A stretch of 7,759 nt of DNA from Dehalococcoidales bacterium (GCA_030632305.1 DAOVUZ010000034.1:1-7759), one strand, 5' to 3'. Positions 1-6,364 are shown, numbered from the stretch's first letter. Made by a program: numbers and translations. Notes: generated by a model not told the origin, from the sequence alone.

Positions 1-812
1 TAAATGAGGCAGCTATTTTAGCTGCCAGGAGGAGCAAGAAAGCTATTGAGATGGAGGACTTTGAAGAGTCTATAGACAAGGTGAGAGCTGGCCCCGAGAG
101 GAAGAGCCTGAGGATAAGCCCCAAGGAAAAGGAAATTATCGCCTATCACGAGGCAGGACATGCCCTTGTCGCCAAAACGTTGCCTAGTATTGAGCCGTTA
201 CGCAAAATAACCATAATACCTCGTGGTATGGAACTAGGCTCTACCTCAACACTCACCGAGGATAAATACATAAAGACACGCTCCCAATACAACGATGAGT
301 TAGCTTTCGCGCTCGGTGGCCGTATTGCTGAGGAACTAATTTTTAATGATTTGACCACCGGAGCTGCCGGTGATATTAAGCGGGCAACTGAGCTTGCCCG
401 TAAGATGGTAACTGACTATGGAATGAGCGATAAACTGGGCCCAAGAACCTTTGGTAATAAGCAAGAGATGGTCTTCCTCGGTCGTGAAATCTCGGAGCAG
501 AAGGATTACGGCGACAAGGTAGCTAAATTGATTGACGAAGAAGTCAGCAAAATTATCCAGCACGCCTATGAAGTAGCCAAGGGGATTTTAACCGAAAATA
601 AGCCACACCTAATACGAATTGCTCAAAGACTAATCACTGAAGAGACTCTGGAAGGCGAGGAGCTGGACACACTATTTAACGAGACTACCCCCGAAGCCGC
701 TCCAAAAACTACGGTCACACCTGCTCCTGAAACAGTAAAAGCTACGACCAAAACCAAGCCCAGGGCTAAAAAAGCTCCAACTACCCCCGAAACAAGCCCC
801 GGCCTCCCCTGA
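1..812 (+). CDS. ftsH: ATP-dependent zinc metalloprotease FtsH, C-terminal part (5' end outside window)
   Basis: FtsH is a membrane-anchored AAA+ protease that extracts and degrades membrane and short-lived soluble proteins. The reading frame is already open at base 3 (Asn-Glu-Ala-Ala-Ile-Leu-Ala-Ala-Arg), the conserved helical end of the AAA+ module, so the Met codon at 51 is internal and the gene begins upstream of the window. The peptidase domain has the zinc-binding HEAGH motif at 147-161, and the third zinc ligand is very likely the Asp at 372-374 in a GAAGD context (GASxD in most relatives). The fold continues to about 680. A tail of roughly 43 residues rich in Thr, Pro, Ala and Lys follows (681-809); it is low-complexity and probably disordered, as FtsH tails often are. 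The transmembrane and Walker regions lie outside the window. The TGA stop is 12 bp from the stop of convergent metG. Confidence 0.97.
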   Translation, partial: NEAAILAARRSKKAIEMEDFEESIDKVRAGPERKSLRISPKEKEIIAYHEAGHALVAKTLPSIEPLRKITIIPRGMELGSTSTLTEDKYIKTRSQYNDELAFALGGRIAEELIFNDLTTGAAGDIKRATELARKMVTDYGMSDKLGPRTFGNKQEMVFLGREISEQKDYGDKVAKLIDEEVSKIIQHAYEVAKGILTENKPHLIRIAQRLITEETLEGEELDTLFNETTPEAAPKTTVTPAPETVKATTKTKPRAKKAPTTPETSPGLP

Positions 813-824
813 CCAGGCGAGGGT

Positions 825-2495
825 CTAGTAACAGGTCTGCCCTAACCGACTGGTCTCTTCTTCCACCAATTCTTCATCTAATTTGGAAAATAGGGGCTGG
901 GGAGGAAGCAACTTCTGCCCCGGTGGCGGAAAATGTAGCTGCCAGCCGCAATCTCCTACAGCACCAGTAAAACCAAGAAGCTGGTGTAGCTTCTGAGAGC
1001 TAAAGGGTAAGAAGGGATACAGCCCTGTTCTCAGGCAAGAAAGCACTGAAATAGCCACATATAAGGCGGTGGCTGAAGCTTGCCTATCCTGTTTAAGCAT
1101 TTTCCACGGGGATTTGTCATCCAGGTAGCGATTAGTCTCCTGAGCCAAAGACATAGCCGACCTTATCGCTTCCTTAAAATGGCAACAGTAAAGAAGCTTA
1201 TCCATCGTGTTAAGGGTGTCACCGGCCTTATCAATAAGCTCTTGAGAGTGACTATCAAATTCTCCAGGTGTGGGCACACAGCCATCAAAATTTTTATAGA
1301 CGAAGGTGAGCACCCGATGAACCAGGTTTCCGTAGGTAGCCACCAGCTCGTCATTATTACGCCGCACAAACTCACGCCAAGAGAAATCGGTATCACCAGT
1401 CTCCGGCATGTTGATGGACAACAGGTAGCGCAGCGGGTCAGGGTCATACCGCGCCAAATAATCGGGCAACCACACTGCCCAATTACGGCTGGTAGAAAGC
1501 TTCCTGCCCTCGATGGTCAAGAACTCATTAGCCGGCACATCGTAAGGTAAATTGAGGTCACCATAGCCCATCAGCATTGCTGGCCAGACAATGGTATGAA
1601 AGAGAATATTATCCTTACCAATAAAATAATAGCTCTTCACCTCCCCTTGCCAGAAAGAGCGCCACTTCTCCTCATCTCCACCGGACTTAGCCCACTCCTT
1701 ACTCGCTGACAGGTAACCGATGACAGCCTCAAACCATACATAGAGACACTTACTGCCAAAGCCATCAACCGGCACCGGTATTCCCCATTCTATGTCGCGA
1801 GTGATAGCTCTATCCTTCAGCCCTTCTTCCAAATAGCGCGTAGTAAAGTTAAGGACATTCTGTCTCCAGTGGGCCTGCTGTTTCACCCAGGCTAAAAGCC
1901 TATCTCTAAAAGCGCTCAACCTAAGAAAGAAATGCTCCGAATCCTTAAACTGGGGGGTTGTCCCGCAGTGGCGACAACGAGGGTCAATCAGCTCAACCGC
2001 ATTTATCGGCTTACCACACTCATCACACTGGTCACCTCGAGCTCCAGAAGATTGGCAGTAGGGGCAAGTTCCCTCAATATAGCGGTCAGCCAGAAAGCGC
2101 TGGCAGTGAGAGCAGAAGGGTTGTAACATACTAGATTTATAAATATAGCCTCTATCCAGAAGGGTGAGGAAGATGTCCTGTGATACCTCAGCGTGATTGG
2201 CAGTACCGGTAGAGGTGAATAAATCAAAGGAAATGCCCAGCTTCTGCCACGAATCAAGAAACTGTTGATGATACTGGCTTGCTATCTCGCTTGGTTTCTT
2301 TCCCTCCTGCTCTGCCTTAAGAGTTATCGGCGTGCCGTGCTGGTCTGAACCCGATACCATCAATACCTCATTCCCCTTGGTGCGGTGGTATCGGGCAAAT
2401 ATATCAGGTGGTAAATACGCCCCGGCAACATGACCCAGATGTAGTTGACCATCGGCATAAGGCCACGCTACCCCGATAAAAATTCTTTCACGCAT
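825..2495 (-). CDS. metG: Methionine--tRNA ligase (MetRS), catalytic and anticodon-binding domains only
   Basis: This class I aminoacyl-tRNA synthetase charges tRNA-Met in the cytoplasm. The 556-residue product has the ATP-binding HLGH signature at residues 19-22 and a KMSKS-type loop written KLSTS at 332-336. Between them, the connective-peptide insert carries four CxxC pairs (128/131, 144/147, 157/160, 174/177), the two-knuckle MetG type that should bind up to two zinc ions. The anticodon-binding helical domain follows from about residue 375 (Asn-rich RRNNDELVATYGN segment). The protein stops without the C-terminal EMAP-II-like tRNA-binding domain found in many bacterial MetRS, so it is the short form. 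The ATG is chosen because the conserved first strand begins four residues later; there is no strong Shine-Dalgarno sequence before it (only AAGAAA). It lies 64 bp after the small CxxC gene and is probably cotranscribed with it and rsmI. The KLSTS loop is a mild variant. Confidence 0.97.
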   Translation of the reverse strand: MRERIFIGVAWPYADGQLHLGHVAGAYLPPDIFARYHRTKGNEVLMVSGSDQHGTPITLKAEQEGKKPSEIASQYHQQFLDSWQKLGISFDLFTSTGTANHAEVSQDIFLTLLDRGYIYKSSMLQPFCSHCQRFLADRYIEGTCPYCQSSGARGDQCDECGKPINAVELIDPRCRHCGTTPQFKDSEHFFLRLSAFRDRLLAWVKQQAHWRQNVLNFTTRYLEEGLKDRAITRDIEWGIPVPVDGFGSKCLYVWFEAVIGYLSASKEWAKSGGDEEKWRSFWQGEVKSYYFIGKDNILFHTIVWPAMLMGYGDLNLPYDVPANEFLTIEGRKLSTSRNWAVWLPDYLARYDPDPLRYLLSINMPETGDTDFSWREFVRRNNDELVATYGNLVHRVLTFVYKNFDGCVPTPGEFDSHSQELIDKAGDTLNTMDKLLYCCHFKEAIRSAMSLAQETNRYLDDKSPWKMLKQDRQASATALYVAISVLSCLRTGLYPFLPFSSQKLHQLLGFTGAVGDCGWQLHFPPPGQKLLPPQPLFSKLDEELVEEETSRLGQTCY

Positions 2496-2559
2496 ATTCT
2501 ATTTCTTGGCTAACAAACTACCCTATACTTTACCACAGGCAACCACAGGGAGTTAATAC

Positions 2560-2760
2560 TCACTCAGGAAAGAAGGTTAGCACCCGCTCACCCTTTTCTG
2601 CTTTATAGTGAGCATAACCCCGGTTCAGGCAGCAATCAACGCATAAACGTAATGTGATTCCCTCCGTCTCTTCAACAACTAAATAAGGCTCAGCATATTG
2701 TATAATACGGTGACAATCATCACACTTGATATCCCCTAGAGATATACATCCACAGCGCAT
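2560..2760 (-). CDS. Small zinc-ribbon-like CxxC protein, function unknown
   Basis: I do not recognise a named family for this 66-residue protein. It has two CxxC pairs, Cys13/Cys16 (followed by His17) and Cys40/Cys43 (followed by Cys44), 23 residues apart. A short beta-rich segment with Glu-Pro-Tyr-Leu-Val-Val lies between them. This layout resembles small treble-clef or LIM-like zinc ribbons in which two knuckles flank a hairpin. Two more cysteines sit at positions 3 and 5. There is no signal peptide or membrane segment. It is likely a real gene: AAGGAG at 2773-2768 is seven bases from the ATG and overlaps the TAA of rsmI, so the two are translationally adjacent, and metG follows 64 bp downstream. 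A structural zinc site is inferred; a role in translation is only suggested by the neighbours. The cysteines could instead be redox-active. Confidence 0.8.
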   Translation of the reverse strand: MRCGCISLGDIKCDDCHRIIQYAEPYLVVEETEGITLRLCVDCCLNRGYAHYKAEKGERVLTFFPE

Positions 2761-2771
2761 TCACAAACTCC

Positions 2772-3587
2772 TTAAAGCAACTTGAGCCAAGCCCGGTATA
2801 GCTCCTTCTTTGATAAACCAGTCTCACCAGCCACACTAGCTATTGCCTCTTTAGCTGCTACCCCCGACAGGTGCATACGGTGTAATCGTTCCTCAATATC
2901 GCCGGTCAACTGCGGCTTATCCTCCTCTCCCTTGCCCTCAATAACCAGAGTAAACTCACCCCTTGGCTCGGTGAAGTGCTCTATAGCCTGGCTTATCGTT
3001 CCCCGGAAAACCTCTTCATAAACTTTAGTAAGCTCACGACAAACAGCTACCTTCCTATCCCCAAGAATAAGCAGTATATCATTCAACGACGCTAGTAGCC
3101 GATGAGGTGGTTCCAAGACTACAATAGTGCCATACTCATCAACAACAGATTCCAGCACCCGCCGCCGGCCACTACTCTTGTGCGACAGAAAACCCAGGTA
3201 GATAAACCGTTCCGCAGGCAACCCGGAGACAGCCAGCGCCGTAATAACGGTGGAAGGTCCCGGGATAGGAACCACCGTGATGCCTCGCTGGGCACAAGCC
3301 ACAATCAGTTCATAACCAGGGTCAGATATGCCCGGCATCCCGGCATTAGAAACCAGAGCTACATCTCCACCTTCAAGACAAGCTAAAATATAATCCAGTT
3401 TTGTCCACTTATTGTGCTCATGATAACTGGTTACCGGCGTCTTAATATCATAAGTGACAAGTAGCCGCCTTGTTTTGCGTGTATCTTCAGCGGCAATAAG
3501 CTTTACTTCACGCAGGGTACGGAGGGCACGCAGCGAAATATCCTCCAAATTACCAATAGGGGTAGCTACAATGTAAAGAAGCGGCAT
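2772..3587 (-). CDS. rsmI: 16S rRNA (cytidine(1402)-2'-O)-methyltransferase RsmI
   Basis: RsmI uses S-adenosylmethionine to methylate the 2'-O of C1402 in the decoding centre of 16S rRNA. The 271-residue length is close to the family norm of about 280. Family motifs appear in order: VATPIGNLEDIS near residue 7, AEDTR near 34, the glycine-rich SNAGMPGISDPG near 80, PIPGPS near 107, and a C-terminal helical region ending in a KKELYRAWLKLL segment. In most relatives the third motif begins Ser-Asp or Ser-Glu; Asn here is a minor variant. The ATG at 3587 is supported by AAGGA (3602-3598) ten bases upstream and by the family motif starting at residue 7. It is the first gene of the minus-strand cluster with the CxxC protein and metG, behind a good candidate promoter in the divergent region shared with guaB3. 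Confidence 0.96.
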   Translation of the reverse strand: MPLLYIVATPIGNLEDISLRALRTLREVKLIAAEDTRKTRRLLVTYDIKTPVTSYHEHNKWTKLDYILACLEGGDVALVSNAGMPGISDPGYELIVACAQRGITVVPIPGPSTVITALAVSGLPAERFIYLGFLSHKSSGRRRVLESVVDEYGTIVVLEPPHRLLASLNDILLILGDRKVAVCRELTKVYEEVFRGTISQAIEHFTEPRGEFTLVIEGKGEEDKPQLTGDIEERLHRMHLSGVAAKEAIASVAGETGLSKKELYRAWLKLL

Positions 3588-3602
3588 GCCTTTATTTTCC
3601 TT

Positions 3603-3653
3603 AATTTAGCCATTATAACCCACAGTACATCATCCGTCTATACTGGCTAAATT
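3603..3653. repeat. Perfect 10-bp inverted repeat flanking the rsmI promoter
   Basis: AATTTAGCCA at 3603-3612 is exactly reverse-complemented by TGGCTAAATT at 3644-3653, with 31 bp between. The centres are 41 bp apart, close to four helical turns. The left arm touches the rsmI -10 and start site; the right arm ends two bases before the guaB3 -35. It could be a pair of operator half-sites or a weak hairpin. No T-tract follows on either strand, so a terminator is unlikely. Confidence 0.5.
3612..3640 (-). promoter_or_regulatory. Candidate sigma-70-type promoter for rsmI cluster
   Basis: On the minus strand a perfect TATAAT (3617-3612) is preceded after 17 bp by TAGACG (3640-3635), a 4/6 match to TTGACA. 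Transcription would start near 3605, just before the rsmI ribosome-binding site, giving a very short leader. The call rests on consensus matching only. Confidence 0.5.
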
Positions 3654-3655
3654 TC

Positions 3656-3685
3656 TTGACTTCGAACTATTGCCTTTGATATAGT
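3656..3685 (+). promoter_or_regulatory. Candidate sigma-70-type promoter for guaB3
   Basis: TTGACT (3656-3661, 5/6) and TATAGT (3680-3685, 5/6) are separated by 18 bp. Transcription would start near 3692, immediately before AAGGAGG (3694-3700), the strong ribosome-binding site of guaB3 placed nine bases before its ATG. The leader would therefore be under 20 nt, leaving no room for a riboswitch. Confidence 0.6.
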
Positions 3686-3709
3686 CTTTGTTTAAGGAGG
3701 GCTAGCAAA

Positions 3710-4855
3710 ATGGCTGCTCCTCAATTTAAGCAATTACGGCGTTCTTATGGATTCGATGAAGTAGCTATCGTCCCTGGAGATATAACTACCAACCCCGACC
3801 AGACAAACATTGACTTCAAGGTAGAAAACTTCACCTTCTCCATCCCCATCATAGCTTCAGCAATGGATGCGGTAACCGATGTCAACTTCGCCATCCTGAT
3901 GAGCAAACTAGGTGGGGTAGCTGTTCTCAACCTGGAGGGGGTGCAAACTCGGTACGATAACCCGGAGGAGATATTAACTGAAATTGCTCAAGCCCCCCAG
4001 GCAGAAGTCACTCCCCTACTCCAAAAGGTCTATTCCCAACCAATTAAGGAGAACCTTATTGGTGAACGAATACAAGCAATTAAGAATTCAGGAGCTATAT
4101 GTGCTGTTTCAGTGGCACCAGCTAATACCAAACGGTTTGCTCCAATAGCTGCTGAAGCTGGGGCTGATATTTTCGCCGTCCAGTCCACGGTTACCAGTGC
4201 CCAGCATATATCAAAGAGCTACCGTGGACTAATCTTCCCCGAGCTTTGTCAGTCCATACCTATACCTATTATTGTGGGCAACTGTGTAAGCTATAGCACC
4301 TGTTTAGAGCTTATGAGAACCGGAATCTCTGGGGTTTTGGTAGGTATAGGACCGGGGGCTGCTTGCACCACCAGACAGGTCCTTGGTGTCGGTGTCCCCC
4401 AGATAACAGCCACTATAGATTGTGCTGCGGCTAGAGATGAGTATCTACAAGAGTCTGGCAGGTATGTGCCAATAATTACTGATGGTGGCATTGGTAATGG
4501 TGGCGACCTGTGCAAAGCCTTTGCCGCCGGTGCTGACGCCGTAATGTTAGGCTCCATTTTTGCCCGAGCTAAGGAAGCGCCGGGGCATGGTTATCACTGG
4601 GGTATGTCCCACCCCCACCCAGCCCTACCCAGAGGCACCCGAATAAAGGTTGGTACCACCAGCCCATTAGAGCAAATTCTCTTTGGTCCGGCTTCAGTTA
4701 CCGATGGTAGCCAAAACCTGGTCGGGGCGCTTCGGACTGCGATGAGCACTTGCGGGGCATTTACTATCGCAGAAATGCACAAGGTTGAGATGGTAATTGC
4801 TCCGGCTATTACTACTGAAGGTAAATGGTGGCAACTGTCACAATCAGGCCACTGA
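3710..4855 (+). CDS. guaB3: GuaB3 family IMP dehydrogenase-related protein (no CBS domains)
   Basis: This is a (beta/alpha)8-barrel protein of the IMP dehydrogenase/GMP reductase superfamily. It keeps the active-site loop GPGAACTTR with the nucleophilic Cys at residue 219, and the phosphate-binding strand DGGIGNGGD from residue 258. At 381 residues it is about 100 shorter than canonical IMPDH: the regulatory CBS (Bateman) insertion expected after the second strand is absent. The N-terminal RSYGFDEVAIVPG, the LNLEGVQTRY segment (73-82) and the flap region HWGMSHPHPALPRGTR (296-311) are typical of the GuaB3 clade rather than of GuaB or GuaC. As I recall, cyanobacterial GuaB3 acts as an IMP dehydrogenase, while the actinobacterial version has no settled function; the activity here is therefore uncertain. 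The ATG has AAGGAGG nine bases upstream. The gene is divergent from rsmI and ends 12 bp from the stop of the convergent barrel gene. Confidence 0.92.
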   Translation: MAAPQFKQLRRSYGFDEVAIVPGDITTNPDQTNIDFKVENFTFSIPIIASAMDAVTDVNFAILMSKLGGVAVLNLEGVQTRYDNPEEILTEIAQAPQAEVTPLLQKVYSQPIKENLIGERIQAIKNSGAICAVSVAPANTKRFAPIAAEAGADIFAVQSTVTSAQHISKSYRGLIFPELCQSIPIPIIVGNCVSYSTCLELMRTGISGVLVGIGPGAACTTRQVLGVGVPQITATIDCAAARDEYLQESGRYVPIITDGGIGNGGDLCKAFAAGADAVMLGSIFARAKEAPGHGYHWGMSHPHPALPRGTRIKVGTTSPLEQILFGPASVTDGSQNLVGALRTAMSTCGAFTIAEMHKVEMVIAPAITTEGKWWQLSQSGH

Positions 4856-4867
4856 TGCTATATAAAA

Positions 4868-5668
4868 CTACTCCTCTTCTTCTTCTTCTTCCTCTTCCTC
4901 TTCCTCTTCAGTTACTACACTCGTCTCTCCACTAATATAAGGTAGCAAAACCCCTGCCCTTCTCCGCCTGCGTCGTAATGGAAAGGTTAATTTATCAATT
5001 GCCTGGCGTAACTCGTTTATCCCCTCCACAGGCTGACCAACCCCCACTCTTACTATTACACCACTCACCCCAGCTTCCCCCAGAGCCTGAAGCTCACTGG
5101 CAGTTACATCTGGTGGTATACAGACCAGCAAGGGCTTGGTCAATAGAGCAGTAAAGCGCCGAAAAATCATAAGGTCATGCCAGGTAAGAAAATGCTGTTC
5201 TTCTCGTCCACCATCAATAAGCACTGCATCTACGGGCAACTCATCAACCGCTCTCAACAAACCTTCACCAATTGATGCCTCTACCTGCAAAATTTTCCCC
5301 TCTTCATCACCCTGAATCATTGCCAGCGATGTGTTAGCTGCTGAAAAAACCACAAAATCACAGCCAGCCTTAACTATCTGTTTTATTCCTTTCTGGTCAA
5401 TATCTCTCAGCCACACCCCCCAGGGTATGCCAGACACAACCTGAGATATCTTTTGAAGGCTTTTAGCTCCCGAACTCAATCCAGACATCTGCAACAGGCC
5501 GGCATCAGCCCCAGCCACATAATCAGCCAAGCCGTCAACATTAGCCCGAGCCAAACCGGCGACGACTAGCATTTTGGGCTTCGGCGAGGCCAATTGTGTC
5601 GCCCTGAATCCCACCGGCTGAGGCACAGCCTTCATAACCTGATTCAGTTTATCTATAAACCTACTCAC
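4868..5668 (-). CDS. Predicted TIM-barrel-like protein with Arg6 and poly-Glu C-terminal tail, function unknown
   Basis: I do not recognise a named family for this 266-residue protein. Hydrophobic strands recur regularly: residues 33-40, 56-61, 82-87, 103-110, 147-154 (ending Asp-Gly-Gly), 179-186 and 201-209. Helices separate them, the rhythm of a phosphate-binding (beta/alpha) barrel. The late segment GEAGVSGVIVRVG resembles the glycine-rich seventh or eighth strand of ThiG-, TrpC- or NanE-like barrels, but I see no catalytic signature. The C-terminus is unusual: six arginines (232-237), a short linker, then 13 consecutive glutamates before the stop. There is no signal peptide or membrane segment. 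The start is taken as GTG, with a poor GGGGTG ribosome-binding site; Met12 and Met33 are alternative starts. It converges on guaB3 with 12 bp between stops and has its own candidate promoter. The coding call is secure, the fold is moderately likely, and the function is unknown. Confidence 0.8.
   Translation of the reverse strand: MSRFIDKLNQVMKAVPQPVGFRATQLASPKPKMLVVAGLARANVDGLADYVAGADAGLLQMSGLSSGAKSLQKISQVVSGIPWGVWLRDIDQKGIKQIVKAGCDFVVFSAANTSLAMIQGDEEGKILQVEASIGEGLLRAVDELPVDAVLIDGGREEQHFLTWHDLMIFRRFTALLTKPLLVCIPPDVTASELQALGEAGVSGVIVRVGVGQPVEGINELRQAIDKLTFPLRRRRRRAGVLLPYISGETSVVTEEEEEEEEEEEEE
4871..4909 (-). repeat. GAA/GAG trinucleotide tract encoding 13 Glu
   Basis: Thirteen consecutive GAA or GAG codons run directly into the TAG stop of the barrel-like gene. 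GAA and GAG are interspersed, with one run of five GAA codons. Loss or gain of whole codons by slippage would change tail length without changing frame. Confidence 0.9.
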
Positions 5669-5715
5669 CTACCGGTCACCCCAGTTCAACTATCATCAAA
5701 GAAGCCATTGAGGGA

Positions 5716-5744
5716 ACTATAGCGAAAATTCTGAGGAAATTCAA
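5716..5744 (-). promoter_or_regulatory. Candidate promoter for the barrel-like gene
   Basis: On the minus strand TTGAAT (5744-5739, 4/6) lies 17 bp before TATAGT (5721-5716, 5/6). A start near 5709 would give a leader of about 40 nt before the GTG at 5668. It is downstream of the tRNA-side terminator, consistent with independent transcription. Support is consensus matching only. Confidence 0.4.
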
Positions 5745-5837
5745 GACAACTAACCTGAGTGAGGAGGATAGGTTGCTAAACAACCTCATAACTTAGCTTT
5801 CCTACCCACGAAGTTTTAATGAAATCTTAACAGCACT

Positions 5838-5862
5838 AAAAAATAGAGTCAGCCCCTGCTCT
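5838..5862 (-). terminator. Probable intrinsic terminator downstream of tRNA-Thr
   Basis: Read on the minus strand, AGAGCAG (5862-5856), a GGG loop and CTG-A-CTCT (5852-5845) form a seven-pair stem with one bulged A. It is followed by A and six T residues (5843-5838). The polarity fits termination of the tRNA transcript before the barrel-like gene. The same hairpin read on the plus strand has no T-tract. Confidence 0.5.
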
Positions 5863-5890
5863 ACCCAAATACATTATAACTGAACCCGGA

Positions 5891-5927
5891 GTCGGCTACT
5901 ACTTTCAAAAAGCCAGCTGACGCCGAC
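5891..5927 (-). repeat. Short inverted repeat between tRNA-Thr and its terminator
   Basis: GTCGGC (5891-5896) is reverse-complemented by GCCGAC (5922-5927) across a 25-nt loop. It lies 8 bp beyond the encoded CCA of the minus-strand tRNA, so in the transcript it would form a stem in the 3' trailer. There is no adjacent T-tract. It may be an RNA-processing context or chance. Confidence 0.3.
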
Positions 5928-5935
5928 CGCATTTA

Positions 5936-6010
5936 TGGAGCCAGCGGTCAGAATCGAACTGACGGCCAGCGGTTTACGAAACCGCTGCTCTACCCCTGAG
6001 CTACGCTGGC
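5936..6010 (-). tRNA. tRNA-Thr (anticodon CGT), CCA encoded
   Basis: The minus strand folds into a complete cloverleaf. The acceptor GCCAGCG pairs with CGCTGGC. The D arm is GCTC/GAGC with a seven-base loop, and the anticodon stem is GCGGT/ACCGC with loop TTCGTAA. The variable loop has five bases, and the T arm is GTCAG/CTGAC with loop TTCGATT. Positions 34-36 are CGT, reading the Thr codon ACG. The discriminator is T and the genome encodes CCA (5938-5936). The tRNA body is 72 nt and every stem is fully paired. As a CGT isoacceptor it would supplement a TGT-anticodon tRNA-Thr elsewhere. Confidence 0.97.
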
Positions 6011-6018
6011 TATATGTG

Positions 6019-6027
6019 AGTATAGCA
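6019..6027 (-). promoter_or_regulatory. Possible extended -10 for tRNA-Thr
   Basis: The minus strand reads TGCTATACT (6027-6019), an extended -10 with a 5/6 TATAAT match. A start near 6012 would place the tRNA 5' end about two bases downstream. No convincing -35 lies at 16-18 bp, so the extended TG would have to compensate. Confidence 0.3.
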
Positions 6028-6173
6028 CAAAATTAAGTAACCAATGAACAGCCCCTGAAACCACTATCAAATCCCGTTTAAATTTTTAGCCTAAATTATG
6101 TTGTAAGATATTGACAAATGGCAAATTTCTGCTTAACAGTCTTCCTCGGTAACATCATCAATCTTTACCTCCA

Positions 6174-6256
6174 TGTCATTGCGAGCGAAGCGAAGCAATC
6201 TCATGATTGATTCTTCCCTCCAAGATTGCTTCGGCACTGTCTGCCTCGCATTGACA
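6174..6256. repeat. Dispersed palindromic repeat (GTCATTGCGAG...CGAAGCAATC type)
   Basis: The left arm begins TGTCATTGCGAG and contains CGAAGCAATCT. The right arm, read in reverse complement, begins TGTCAATGCGAG and also contains CGAAGCAATCT, with about eight extra bases between the two blocks. An unrelated loop lies in the middle. I recall similar intergenic palindromes recurring many times in Dehalococcoidia and some other bacterial genomes, where they behave like non-autonomous REP- or MITE-like repeats. No transposase is nearby. The imperfect arms suggest an old copy. Confidence 0.7.
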
Positions 6257-6335
6257 AAAGAGAGGGAAACATCGATGACCTTCCAAACCTTGAAAAAGAA
6301 GGAGTGTCACCAAGGTAGTGAACGAGTACACATAG

Positions 6336-6364
6336 TTGACGCTTAAATAGGCTTATGCTAGTAT
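6336..6364 (+). promoter_or_regulatory. Candidate distal ribF promoter with extended -10
   Basis: TTGACG (6336-6341, 5/6) is followed after 17 bp by TAGTAT (6359-6364, 4/6), which is preceded by TGC as in extended -10 promoters. Transcription would start near 6371, upstream of the small terminator at 6390-6415. Confidence 0.4.

Noticed and set aside
813..824. Bidirectional terminator between ftsH and metG
   Set aside because: Only a four-base CCTC/GAGG match with no T-tract on either strand.
1080..1550. 156-codon plus-strand open frame opposite metG
   Set aside because: It lies wholly inside metG, whose minus-strand product matches MetRS along its full length; the plus-strand translation has no recognisable motif.
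5936..6010. tRNA gene as an integration site for a mobile element
   Set aside because: No integrase, no repeat of the tRNA 3' end in the window, and the flanks are ordinary intergenic DNA.
6111..6139. Perfect TTGACA as a plus-strand promoter for a non-coding RNA ending at the 6415 terminator
   Set aside because: The best -10 at 16-18 bp is TAACAG or worse, so there is no promoter pair to support a transcript.
6275..6346. 23-codon open frame (starts MTFQTLKKK) after the palindromic repeat
   Set aside because: Too short to distinguish from chance, with no good ribosome-binding site at proper spacing and a stop inside the distal ribF promoter.
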